NCBI RefSeq assembly: GCF_029784135.1
Contig: NC_073745.1
Location: 112,024,716 to 112,088,715, forward strand
Direction: 5' to 3'
Source of the DNA: Toxorhynchites rutilus septentrionalis
Taxonomy: Eukaryota > Arthropoda > Insecta > Diptera > Culicidae
Length of the DNA stretch: 64,000 nt
Under the pieces are notes generated by a model. That model was not told the DNA's origin, ran no database searches, and saw only the letters and a program-made list of their open reading frames with translations. A program made the position numbers and the translations under genes. Position 1 is the first letter of the stretch, and every line of letters begins with the position of its first letter. Of the stretch, positions 11,701 through 22,781 are shown in pieces.

Positions 11701-12095
11701 AGGTATCGGCTAGAATTAGGCTTAGGTTTGCTCAGCTGTCTGGTCTCGAAAACGATTAACAGACCGTTGTCGGGTATCCAGTGAAGCGGGAATTCCTTCG
11801 TAAATTCAAGGCTAATGCTGACATAGGTATTGGGTTCAATTCCTGATCGGTCAAGGATTTTTTCGGGTTGGAAATTTTCTCGACATGCCTTGGGATATGT
11901 AAAGTAATGGGCCTGAAGTATTGGCTAGAATTAAGCTTGGGGTTGCTCAGATACTAGAACTCGGAAACGATTGCAATTGCAGGCCGTGGCCGGGGATCTG
12001 ATAAAGTGGGATTTCCCTTGTAAATTCATGGCTAATACTGACATAGGTCTAGGGTCTTCCCGGGCTGAAAATTCTCTCGACATGCCATGGGATGA
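11701..12095 (+). repeat. Tandem duplication of a ~215-bp tRNA-like repeat
   Basis: Unit 1 (about 11701-11900) and unit 2 (about 11916-12095) share the order GGCTAGAATTA, GCTCAG, CGATT, TGTAAATTCA, GGCTAAT, CTGACATAGGT, GAAAATTCTCTCGACATGCC. Unit 1 holds a B-box-like GGTTCAATTCC, suggesting descent from a tRNA-related SINE. The second unit has lost that box. It could be a dimeric SINE or a tandem duplication of an old insertion. Confidence 0.6.
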
Positions 12096-14100
12096 ATACT
12101 TTAGATAAAGGCTCAAATTGTTCTTTCGATTGGTAATCTATGTCTGCGGGATAACCAGCCTGTTTTCTTTTCAATTTAATGTGCTCGCTGGTTAGTATGA
12201 TGTAATAAAGAAATACAGTAACTCAGTTATTATCAATAAGATAACTCGTCCAGCTCAAACCTTTGTAGGGGAATGAGGGGAATGTAGGGGGACCATCATA
12301 ATTTTTTAAAGAAAAAAAAATGTGTACCGAATTTTGCCGCTATATTGACTTTGATAACAATAAACTATACTAAACTACACTGAACTTATATTTTATTAAA
12401 TAATGTATCAGTTTCTAAACGTTTCTAAACTTTTTCTAAACGAATTTTAGTGTCTAGTAGGGTTGTTCAAGAATAAAAACGATGTTTCTATGAATAAAAG
12501 ATAACGGTAAAAAGTATAAACAAATGTTGTCATCCATGCTAGGGGGAAAGCTTCATGGGAAACTCCATGTATTACGGAACTGTGTAAATGCAAAGGCGGA
12601 AGACGCCCAACTAATTATTTCTTGTGATATATGAGAAAACCAGGACTACTTGTTGAAGACTAATCTTACAAATTATGTATCAGTGCTATCAGGATCCACT
12701 GAACTTTCAGTTGTAAAATGTCTCACGAATCACCAAATAATACCGCGATTATTCGAGCATTAACATTAACAATTATCGCTCGATAATTTTCCAAAGACCT
12801 GACTTCCCTTTGGAATCAATCGTGTTTAACCTTCCTATACTCGCGCATAGGTCTGACAGACCGAGCATAAATGAAGTGGTTGAATTAGATGACTACTAGA
12901 ACTGAATGAAGTTAAGGAAATTATATTTTCTGGAGTTTGTTCACTCAATTATATTTTTTTCTTTGAATAAATACCAATAACTCCCCTCCAACATGGCTCC
13001 TGCTGACTTTTTTCTATTCCCAAGACTCAAATTACCTCATCGAGGTACTCAATCGTGTGAAGACATACGTTCGAAAATGTTTTGACTGTTGGATTATCCG
13101 TTGTCGCAAGTGTTCTATTTCGGAAGGAACCTACTCTGAATGCGATTTGAATGAATGATAGATGTTTGAAATATGTAAAATATACCAGTACCAGTTCGAC
13201 GTAAGTTCTATAGATAAGTAGATCACTAAATATCGATTCAGATGTTTTTGTAAAATCTAATGGAACGACATGAACGATTACGATTACACAAAACTCTACA
13301 ATGGCACAATAGTTTGTTGATTTTGTGTGACCGTTTTTATCGCAGATCCCCTTTAACTCCGGTTTTTTTCTTACAAACGCAAACCACTGCAAAAATGATA
13401 CCAAATATGACCGATCTCATGGCAGTACAAAGAGCCCCGTTTGGATCCACACATGAATCATCACAGACCGTCGATTGCCGTGACGTCAATTGGGTCCGAT
13501 CCGAGAAATATCAGTCCGAATGAAAACTAGCCTGTCATTGCACAAACAAACGCATGATCAACAACCCAACAACATCTGTGTGGCCCCCGGAATCAAGTGT
13601 TTTTCTATTTCATCTCGACGATCTAGCGAAGAAAGCGATTGCCTGTAAGCACATCCCGTGTGTTCACAAAAGGTAGTCTTTACCTCCCTTACTCTAGGTT
13701 TCGCATATCCAATCAATCGCTTCAATGCCGTATTACAACCCCTCTATCGGTCAGAAGGCTATTGAAATGTCCCTCTCCTGAAATGACAACCGCGCAGAAC
13801 TACCCGTAAGCACACACACAAAAGCTCCACCGCACGGCACCGGGATGCTGACCCATCGCACCAGAAGCCATTAATCTTCGCCAGGAATCTCTCCCCGGTG
13901 GAAGGTGGAAATAAATCACTTGCTTACACACGAAGAGAAAACAGACGGCTCGGTTCGCCTCTGCCCCCAGCGTCAAACTCGCCCAGCTGACCAATTGGCG
14001 ATTATTTCACGTAAAGATCAATAAATAAATCAACCATCCATCATAGGCTAGGCCTAAAGTAAACTAATCAAATCTCAATTCAAAGTGGAATGATTGAAAT
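12096..14100. other. Unique-looking intergenic DNA
   Basis: The frames are short and unrelated to known domains. A sequence near 12828-12870 (AACCTTCCTATACTCGCGC, followed by an inverted GGTCTG/CAGACC) looks like a transposon end, but I found no partner end nearby. Confidence 0.5.
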
Positions 14101-14109
14101 TACGTTTAT

Positions 14110-14361
14110 TATCTCGTCAGTCAAGGTCCGCGGCGCTCGGCGTTCCGACGAAATCTGCCGTGTCTTCGTGTCTTCATCGCGGACCGATCCGCGGACGCAT
14201 TTTGTCAGTTATAAAGTCATCGTTTAGTTGAATGAATTAATTACGGTGCGAAAAGCTAGCTAGCGATCGCCGCATTCGGGACGAAACAAAAAGCTTGGGA
14301 AAATACGGCGAACCGCGTGCTTGTTTGTCAGCCAGGGGCTGCAGCTAGTTGCCCGGGAGCG
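14110..14361 (+). promoter_or_regulatory. Possible promoter and non-coding first exon
   Basis: This is a GC-rich block in AT-rich surroundings with many CG dinucleotides. It includes the inverted sequence CGCGGACCGATCCGCG and an initiator-like TCAGTTATAAAG near 14207. It ends at a good 5' splice-donor context, GCG|GTGAGTATG, at 14361/14362. No coding frame is evident, so if real this would be a 5'UTR exon on the plus strand with its coding exons outside or undetectable here. This is inference from composition and motifs only. Confidence 0.3.
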
Positions 14362-15764
14362 GTGAGTATGATGCATATCGAATTATTTTGAGTGATTTAT
14401 CGCAATCATTTCAACAAACCGCAAGTTTTTGCTACCGAGATCCGACTGTCGCGCAGGTATAATGTCTACCCGAACAGATTGAAACGATGGGAACCTAATC
14501 AAATATGCGTTTCCGCTCATCTGTGATAATGTTGTATTCCTAGTCCAGTATTTTTAGAATTTTTAGGTATCGAAAAAACTATTAGTTGAATTTCTCAGAT
14601 TGCAGCTACAAATTAATGATATCAATATAATTAATATCACAAAAATGTATGTGATAGGTTTTGATTATATGATAGTTTAAACTGCTAAACCAATTTTCAT
14701 AAATATGCTCTCGTTCGCTTGGGATCGGCTCAAAACAAACCCAATTGGGTGACGATTTTTTATGATAATGACACCAACCAACCAGAACGAGGAATGTGAA
14801 CTAATTTTCCTTCCAACCGTTGCCGGAATGTATTTATAAGGTGGATTCCGATCCGGTATCGATAGCCTCAAATCGATTCTCATCAATAACATCTTCGTTT
14901 CGGTGGATCGAGAGTTCCTTCGTTCCGAGCTTTTTCTTTTTTCTTTTCTTCTTCTGTCATCTTCGCAAACCCTTTCCATGGGGTGCGTAGGCGGTTCGAA
15001 TTTGTTCAACCGAAAAGTATGTGCCATTTTTCATTTTAAAAAGCGTTCGTAAATACTGATTAAGCTACCCCGGTACACACACCTTTGGTTGACCCGCTGG
15101 AATCCGGCTTTTTGCCTCTCGGTGCTGGCCTATTGTGTGAGGGCAGGGCAAGAGGTCTTGATATTTAATGCGAAATTTACGACGCATTAATCGCACTTCG
15201 ACAGCCCAAAGTGTCACCGCGATGGCGATTGTCCCAAATTAGAAACAACCAAGTTTACCTTACGCCTTCGCATCGAAAGTTCGATCACGAATACTTTCTT
15301 TGTACGACAGGCATCAATGTGCGGCGCAGAAATAAACTTAATAAACTTATAACCATTGACGACTTGCTCCGGTCACCAAATATGGCAGAATGCAGATCGG
15401 CATGAGCCAAATTCGAGCAGAACGGTGGTATGCTCGGCAAGACACTAACGAGCACTGAAAAAACAACGGGCAAATCAAAAATCAATTAGCTCCCCCCTGC
15501 CTGGCTGGGTGGTCGACCCTGTTTGCGCTGTTTGACAGCCGGAACAAATCGGTCGCACGATGCAGTGAATCGGATGAAATGAGGAGCAAAAGAGGGCACA
15601 AAGTATAGTTTTGCTATTACGATAAGATATAACTTCGTAAATTCGTGTTTCCCAAAAGTTAGATGCAGTTTCTTGCAATTCAATATACTCTTCTCGAATT
15701 AATGAGTCAAATGTTTTACCAAAAAAAGTATTTTTCAATGTTTTTCATGAAATTTAAACCAAAC
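14362..15764. other. Unique-looking DNA, no gene supported
   Basis: No reading frame longer than about 116 codons, and none with recognisable motifs. If 14110-14361 is a first exon, this would be the start of its intron. Confidence 0.5.
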
Positions 15765-15784
15765 AAAAAGTAGAACAAAAAGTA

Positions 15785-18007
15785 GTGGCAAAACAGCGTT
15801 TGCTGAACTTGTTCAACAAGTTTCTGGAGCTGAATATTGTCCCGCATGACTGGAGACAAGTGAGAGTGATAGCCATACGGAAACCCAACAAGCCGGCTAG
15901 CGATCACAACTCGTATAGGCCGATTGCAATGTTATCCTGTATTCGTAAATTGTTAGAGAAAATGATTCTACTTCGTTTGGACAAGTGGGTCGAAACGAAC
16001 AATTTGCTGTCAAATACGCAGTTTGGCTTCCGCCGAGGTAAAGGGACAAATTATTGTCTCGCGCTGCTATCTTCTGAAATCCAAATCGCATTTGCTCGCA
16101 AAGAACAAATGGCTTCCGTTTTTCCGGGGCATTTGATTCAGTTTCCATGGAAATTCTCTCAGAGAAGCTTCATAATCTTGGACTTTCACCAATTCTCAAC
16201 AATTTCCTGTACAATTTACTGTCAGAAAAGCACATGATTTTCTCTCATGGCAGCTCGAAATCTTCTCGTTACAGTTTTATGGGCCTACCACAAGGCTCCT
16301 GCCTAAGCCCCCTCTTGTACAGTTTTTACGTCAATGATATGGATGATTGTCTAACTAGAGATTGCACGTTGAGACAACTTGCAGACGATGGAGTTATTTC
16401 CATCACGGGTACTAATCCCGTCGTTCTGCAAAAGTCGTTGCAAGATACCCTGAACAATCTGTTCACGTGGGCCCTCAAGCTGGGTATCGAATTCTCTACG
16501 GAAAAAACTGAAATGGTGTTTTTTTCTAGGAAGCACGAACCCGCCCAATTCCAGCTTCACCTATCCGGCAAAACGATCCAACACTCTATGTTTTTCAAAT
16601 ACCTGGGTGTATATTTTGATTCTAAGTGTACCTGGGGGAGACACATTGCGTTTTTGATACAGAAATGCCAGCAAAGAATCAATTTTCTCCAAACAATTAC
16701 CGGAACATGGTGGGGTGCCCATCCAGGAGACCTCATTCAGTTGTACAAAACAACGATATTATCAGTGTTAGAATATGGCAGTTTTTGCTTCCGATCAGCT
16801 GCCAGGATTCATATTCTCAAGCTGGAGAGAATACAATATCGTTGCTTGCGTATAGCCATGGGGTGTTTGCATTCGACACATACGATGAGTCTCGAAGTTT
16901 TGGCAGGAGTACCCCCGCTTACTCTTCGGTTCACAGAATTATCCTACAGATTTCTCATCCGTTGCAAGATCATGAATCCATTGGTGATTGATAACTTCGA
17001 AAATCTACTCCAACTGACTCCTCAGTCAAGTTTTATGTTTATATACCATGAGTACCTTACCCACGACGTGCACCCTTCACCAGGCATCTCCAACCAAGTT
17101 TGCTTCCCATACTTTTGCAATTCCTCTGTCATTTTTTATCTGTCCATGCGACAAAAAATCCATTGAATCCCAGATCATCTACGCTCCGATTATATTCCGC
17201 CGATATTTTCGGCAGAATATGGGAAAGTTGGATCTGATAAAATGTTCTTTACTGACGGTTCATTCATAAACAGGTCCACTGGCTTCGGCATCTTCAATGA
17301 AAATTCCAGTGCCTCTTTCAAACTCAAAGATCCTTGTTCCGTGTATGTCGCTGAACTGGGTGCGATATATTACGCATTAGGGATCATTGAAACATTGCCC
17401 ATCGACCACTATTTTATTTTTTCAGACAGTCTCAGCTCAATAGAGGCAATCCGCTCAATGAAAGTTGATAAACGCTCATCTTATTTCCTAACAAGAATAA
17501 GACAACTATTGAGTGTTTTGGTCGAAAAATTATTCAAGATTACCTTAGCATGGGTTCCCTCTCATTGCTCGATTCCGGGGAATGAGAAAGCGGACTCGTT
17601 AGCTAAGGTGGCAGCGCATGTGGAGTGGTGATGAGTTCGGTCGTTGGTTACACACGATTATCCCTAAGGTCTCGACGAGTGCATGGTTCAAGGGATTGAA
17701 TGTAGGTCGTGGTTTCATTCGCGTGATATCTCGGCTTATGTCCAATCACTACAACCTAAACGCGCATCTCTATCGCATTGGGCTCGCAGCAAACAATCTT
17801 TGTGATTGTGGCGATGGCTACCACGACATCGAGCATGTTGTCTGGTCGTGTATCCGGTTCCATGCTACTCGCTCTCAGCTCTCTAGAGCACTGAGAGCAC
17901 AAGGCAGACAATCGGATATCCCCGTCCGGGATGTCTTAGGTAGCCGGGATCCTGATCTTCTGCTTCATCTATACCTGTTCCTCAGAAACGCTGATGTCAA
18001 CGTTTAA
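15785..18007 (+). pseudogene. I-group LINE ORF2 (RT, RNase H, zinc knuckle), broken
   Basis: The RT region begins with SYRPIAMLSCIRKLLEKMI and NTQFGFRRGKGT. A deletion or frameshift near 16120 removes the segment before GAFDSVS, where the first catalytic Asp normally lies. The second motif reads RQLADDGVISITG, keeping DD. A TGA at 17164-17166 interrupts the linker. RNase H follows with all four acidic positions visible: FFTDGS, AELGAIYYA, FSDSLSSI and GNEKADSLAK. A second frameshift near 17620 separates a C-terminal zinc-binding segment, CDCGDGYHDIEHVVWSC. With two frameshifts and one stop, the protein is dead. Confidence 0.85.
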
Positions 18008-18303
18008 TGATGTTTCCTTCGTTGTGTCCCCGTTTCATATCCCTTCTATCCGATCGATAAACTTTTACTTAGTCGCGGCAATACATACACACACTCTTTA
18101 CAGATGCACGGGCCGAAGGTTGTGCAGTCCACTGATCATTCAACAAGAGCCAAAGGTTGTACCGCTCATGACAACTCTACACGAGCTGATGATTGCGCCG
18201 GCTAGTGACCATTCTATCCTGGATTCCTCGAGTCGAGAAAGACGCACCACGCTAGATATGGGGTACAGACTAGGGGGGCGTTGCTGATTAATGGTCAGCT
18301 GCA

Positions 18304-18810
18304 TGTCGCAGGTCGCAGGATCGCCATGTGGACACCCAGTAGTTTCTTTCGGTTATATGAAAAGACTTTCACGTACGCGTTCATACTGAGTCCGCCCAAC
18401 TGGGTCAGACTCCCTTTTATTCAATTCGTTTATTTCTTACAACTAGCTACAACCTAAATTCTATTATTATGCGTGGTCAGGCGAATTGTAGTAAAACACA
18501 TAACACATGTGTCCGAAAAGATGTCAACCGGAATCGAAAGCATAAATAGGAAACGTTTGCGCATTTGCGCAAGCATGTGTTTGTCATTAAATTCACGCTA
18601 GCGAAGCTAGCGAAGAAGTGCAAAAGTAAACAAAGGAAGTTAATGGTCAGCGCGTCATATTATGCAATAAATAACCATCGGAACCTTGGCCTGAATTTAC
18701 GACATGGTTCGCATGTTTATTTTGGTTGCACAGCGTGACGCACTTGCTAGAATTTTGTTGCCATAAGGGCATGTGTATCGGGTTGTAGGTGGTCCAGTGA
18801 TCCTGTTACA
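18304..18810 (-). repeat. 3' LTR
   Basis: The 507-bp LTR starts TGTCGCAGG and ends CCTGTTACA on the plus strand, with TG...CA termini. I see one mismatch to the other LTR (in GAGTCCGCCCAAC versus GAGTCCGACCAAC), which implies a young insertion. On the minus strand an AATAAA-type polyadenylation signal is available near 18428-18436. A short tandem GCTAGCGAA lies near 18600. Confidence 0.95.
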
Positions 18811-18826
18811 CCTTCCCTCTTTTTGA
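18811..18826 (-). promoter_or_regulatory. Polypurine tract for plus-strand priming
   Basis: Read on the minus strand, the bases just before the 3' LTR are AAAAAGAGGGAAGG. An uninterrupted purine run next to the LTR is where Ty3-type elements prime second-strand DNA. Confidence 0.85.
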
Positions 18827-19115
18827 GAATGATGTAATCTAATGGAATCATTCGTGTTCAGTAAATTTCGCCTAGAATTCGTCTGACCTTACAATTATTC
18901 TGGTTTTTGTATGTATAAACATGTTTGTTTAATATTTGGAATATGTACATTTTTTTGTATTCGAGTTAATTAACTAACTAATTACTAACTTGGTAAACTG
19001 TTGTAGTATACAATACAACATAGGTATTTGAATAGGTAATATTATAAACTCGTGATCGTCTGGGAATTTAATTTAGTTATGCATTCCCTTCCCCCTAATG
19101 GAGATGGGTTGCTCA
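18827..19115. other. Untranslated spacer between pol and the 3' LTR
   Basis: AT-rich, with no frame. There is no env-like gene between pol and the LTR. Confidence 0.7.
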
Positions 19116-22100
19116 TTAGTTGCATTTTATTATGCGATTTTTATGTATAGTCTGTTTGTTTTTAGTTTTAATGTCTACAATTGTGACATTGGGATGCTCA
19201 ATTGATATTATTTGGAATGGTCCAAGGTATATTTTATCTAGTTTTCTTCTGTTTTCATTCGTTAACAGGACTGAATCTCCTATTTTTATTTGTATTGGTT
19301 TGGCAAGTTCACTTTGTTTATCTGTACGCTTCTTTTTTATTTTATCAATTAACTCTTTAGTAGTCTTTGCTGTAACTTTTAGTTTGAACTGTAGCTCTTT
19401 GTGGTAGTCTTTGAGATTGTATATTGGTTCTATATGTGTAGGATTTTGGATATTGAAGGGTAGTATGGCGTTTCTGCCAAAAACGAGTTCGAAAGGTGTG
19501 TAGGAAAAGTCTGTTTGAGGAGTCGTGTTGTAACAGAATGTGTAGTAAGGCAGCCAGTCATCCCAATCACTTTGTGTAGGGTTGACAAATTGTCTTACGT
19601 ATTCATTCAGACAACGGTGATTCCTTTCTAGTCCTCCTATGGATTGGGGGTGATAGGGTGTCGAAAAATTTTGTTTTATCTGTAATAGTCTAGATATGTT
19701 CTCGAATAATTCATTCTTGTATTCGGTTCCTTGATCTGTTTGGATAACAGAAGGAGTGCCGTAAACAAGGATGCAGTTTTCGACGAAAGCTCTTGCTATT
19801 GTAGATGCTTGTTTGTCGGAGGTTGGTTTTATTATTACATATTTGGAAAGGTTACATTGGATAGTTAGGGCGTATCTGTTTCCGGAATTTGATTTATTGA
19901 AGGGGCCAATCGTGTCCATGGATATATGGTCGAAGGGTTTTTGAGGGGTTTTGGTTTGTATATAATTTTCGTTAGATGTCGTTAAGTATTTGTTCTGTTT
20001 GCACTGTATGCAATTTCTGACGTAATCATAAATTTCTTGTTTCATTTTTGTCCACGAATAGAGTCTACTGAGTTTTTTGTATAGTCGGCTGGCACCAACG
20101 TGTCCGCCTATTGGTGTGTTGTGAAAATTTTTTAGGATACTTAGTTTTTCTTCACTGCTTTCTATCACACGCTTGGGTGTGTAGAGCACTATTTGCAAGT
20201 CTTTTAGTGAGTCGTTACAAGTCTTCTTGAAGAGTTGAACGCTGCATAATTGGAATATTGCGCTCGATAACGCTAGAGCTATCACGCTTATTCTCAGTTT
20301 CTTGGTCATATTTTCAATTTTTTGTAATAAGTTTCCTAGGGATTTTTCGTCATTGCTTGCAATTTCAGTGTATGTCGACATTTTTTCTCTATATCCTGTT
20401 TTGTTTGTTATTGCGCATTTTATTATTTCAGTTTCATTTTCACAAGTGATTTCATTACTTTCAAATGCGCGTCCGCATTGAAGTTTGGGTAGACTCTCCC
20501 ATTCTCTAGGTTCGACTGCCTCGTACACTTTAAGTTGATCAGACTCGGTGTTGTCGAGTGCAGTGAAATTCGCTTTTTCGGGGTTATTTTCAATTCTTTG
20601 TGTTTTCCTAGTCATGGCTCTAGTTTGCATGGCCATCACTGTTTTCAGTGTTTCAGAGTCAATTTTTATTCTTGATAGGGCATCAGCCGTTACATTTAGT
20701 TTTCCTTGTAAGTATTCTACGTCGAAATTAAATTCCTCTAGATCCAGCCTCATTCTAGTGAGTTTTGATGAGGGGTCTTTCATAGAAAATAGGTAAACTA
20801 AAGGTCTATGATCTGTCTTCACAGTGAATTTTCTACCATAAAGATAGGGTCTAAAATACGTTATTGCCCAGTGAATTGCAGTCAATTCCTGTTCAATCGT
20901 TGATTTATTTGCCTCACCTTTCGTGAAGGCTTTGCTCGCATAGGCTATTGGAAGTTCTATTCCGTCTTGTTCTTGGGTTAATACTGCGCCACATGCCACT
21001 TGCGAGGCGTCAGTTATTAGTTTGAATTCTCGTGTAAAATCAGGAAATTGAAGTAACGTTGGTGAAATGAGTTCATTCTTTAATTTATTAAATGCTATTT
21101 GACATTCGGGGGTCCAGTCAAATTTTACGTTTTTTCTTAGCAGTTTGTTCAATGGGTGTGCTATTTCTGCGAAATTCGGTATAAACCTTCGATAATAATT
21201 ACAGAAGGCTACAAAACGCCTGACTTCATCGGGAGTCGAAGGTGTGGGGTAATTTAATATTGCTGAAAATTTTGTTTGGTCGGGCTGTATGCCGACAGCT
21301 GAAATATTGTGTCCTAGGTATGTCACGTCGGGTCTAAAAAATAAGCACTTTTGGGGATTTAATTTTAGGTTATACTTTTGTAGTTGTTGAAATACATTTT
21401 CTAAATTGTTGAGGTGATGAGTTACAGAACATCCAACAACGATTATGTCGTCAATATAAAGAAATGCACATTGGGGAGGTAGTCCGCTGAGAGCTATGGA
21501 CATCATTCTCTGGAAACTGTTTGGGGATATATTAAGGCCGAAAGGTAACCTAGTGAATTCGTAGTGGCCGTTAGACGTTGAAAATGCTGTGTATTTTTTT
21601 GATTTGTCGTCAAGTTCTATTTGGTGAAAACCTGACATTAAATCTAATGTGGAAAAGTATTTTGCTCTACCTAAATTATCAAGGATTTCGTCTATTCTTG
21701 GAAGTGGAAATTTATCTGGTGTAATTTTTTTGTTTAGTTGGCGGAAATCAACCACCAATCGCCATTTCTTATCTTGGTTGTTAGATTTTTTGGGAACCAG
21801 TAATATTGGTGAGTTATATGGTGAGATGGAATGTTGAATTATTTTATTATCGAGCATGTGATTAATTTGTTTATTTATTTCTGTTGTTTGGGCTTCAGGT
21901 GTTCTGTAATTTTTTATATATACTGGAGTTTTGTCTTCTAAACATATTTTTTGCTTGTAGAAATTGTTTGTTGTTAATGTATCTTTTTCCAAAGCGAAAA
22001 TGTCGTTATAAGTTGTACAAAGTTTGATAAGTTTAGTTTTCGCATTGTCTGGTGTGTTTTCCAGTTTTAATTCTTTGAGTAGTTGGGTAATTCTATTCGG

Positions 22101-22781
22101 AGAATCCTGATTTATTGTTGTGTTAAGTTGATTAATGGAGTATTCGCTTAAAGGTATTGCTAGTGGTTTGAAATCTGTTGGTATTGTTGTTTCACTTGTA
22201 TTAGTGTTTATGAGATTAATATATGATGAATTTTTAGAGATTATTGAGTTTGCGCAGAATAGGCCTGGTTTAATTTCTTGTGCTATTATGACGGTATCCT
22301 CTTTTATGTTCGGTAAGAAAAATTGTTTTATTAACTGACATCTTGGTGGGATAACGTAATTATTATCCCAGTTATCTTGAATTGGTATCTCTATCTGCGT
22401 ATTATCATAAAAGAATGTCATTAGCCATGTTTTCAGACATAGGTTACATTCAAATTTGGTTAGAAAGTCTCTACCTAAGATGCCATCAGCTTTTATTGGA
22501 AATTTATTGCTGACGATTTGGAATTGATGTGGAATTTCTATGTCATTGAATATAATGTTTGTGCATGTGCTTGCAATTGTTTCTATTCTTCCTTCTGTAA
22601 CTCCGTTAATAATGCATTTATTGTTGGTGTCTATTATTTGCTTTCCGTTAATTGGGTCTTCTTTGATTATAGAGATGTCCGCACCTGTGTCGATTATTAA
22701 TGTGCATGGTCTTTTAGTCATTTGCATTTTTAGGGTGACGAACATTGAACAAGTTACGTCACATTTGTAAATGTTTAACAT
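19116..22781 (-). CDS. pol: Pol polyprotein (protease, RT, RNase H, integrase)
   Basis: The frame is uninterrupted, 1221 codons. An aspartic protease with IIDTGADISII is at residues ~29-39. Reverse transcriptase follows, with FSTLDLMSGFHQIEL and the catalytic LYIDDIIVV near residue 443. RNase H has LITDASQVACGAVL near 588, IEQELTAIHWA, and TDHRPLVYL. Integrase has an HHCC zinc finger (HNTPIGGHVG ... CIQCKQNK, ~889-930). Its catalytic D-D-E is in SMDTIGPF (~954), QTDQGTEYKN (~1015) and SIGGLERNHR (~1049). A C-terminal LGPFQI (~1184) resembles the GPY/F module. The frame overlaps the end of gag by 7 bases (ATGTTAA), one frame back. It would copy the RNA and integrate the cDNA, and all catalytic residues I looked for are present. 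Confidence 0.95.
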   Translation of the reverse strand: MLNIYKCDVTCSMFVTLKMQMTKRPCTLIIDTGADISIIKEDPINGKQIIDTNNKCIINGVTEGRIETIASTCTNIIFNDIEIPHQFQIVSNKFPIKADGILGRDFLTKFECNLCLKTWLMTFFYDNTQIEIPIQDNWDNNYVIPPRCQLIKQFFLPNIKEDTVIIAQEIKPGLFCANSIISKNSSYINLINTNTSETTIPTDFKPLAIPLSEYSINQLNTTINQDSPNRITQLLKELKLENTPDNAKTKLIKLCTTYNDIFALEKDTLTTNNFYKQKICLEDKTPVYIKNYRTPEAQTTEINKQINHMLDNKIIQHSISPYNSPILLVPKKSNNQDKKWRLVVDFRQLNKKITPDKFPLPRIDEILDNLGRAKYFSTLDLMSGFHQIELDDKSKKYTAFSTSNGHYEFTRLPFGLNISPNSFQRMMSIALSGLPPQCAFLYIDDIIVVGCSVTHHLNNLENVFQQLQKYNLKLNPQKCLFFRPDVTYLGHNISAVGIQPDQTKFSAILNYPTPSTPDEVRRFVAFCNYYRRFIPNFAEIAHPLNKLLRKNVKFDWTPECQIAFNKLKNELISPTLLQFPDFTREFKLITDASQVACGAVLTQEQDGIELPIAYASKAFTKGEANKSTIEQELTAIHWAITYFRPYLYGRKFTVKTDHRPLVYLFSMKDPSSKLTRMRLDLEEFNFDVEYLQGKLNVTADALSRIKIDSETLKTVMAMQTRAMTRKTQRIENNPEKANFTALDNTESDQLKVYEAVEPREWESLPKLQCGRAFESNEITCENETEIIKCAITNKTGYREKMSTYTEIASNDEKSLGNLLQKIENMTKKLRISVIALALSSAIFQLCSVQLFKKTCNDSLKDLQIVLYTPKRVIESSEEKLSILKNFHNTPIGGHVGASRLYKKLSRLYSWTKMKQEIYDYVRNCIQCKQNKYLTTSNENYIQTKTPQKPFDHISMDTIGPFNKSNSGNRYALTIQCNLSKYVIIKPTSDKQASTIARAFVENCILVYGTPSVIQTDQGTEYKNELFENISRLLQIKQNFSTPYHPQSIGGLERNHRCLNEYVRQFVNPTQSDWDDWLPYYTFCYNTTPQTDFSYTPFELVFGRNAILPFNIQNPTHIEPIYNLKDYHKELQFKLKVTAKTTKELIDKIKKKRTDKQSELAKPIQIKIGDSVLLTNENRRKLDKIYLGPFQIISIEHPNVTIVDIKTKNKQTIHKNRIIKCN

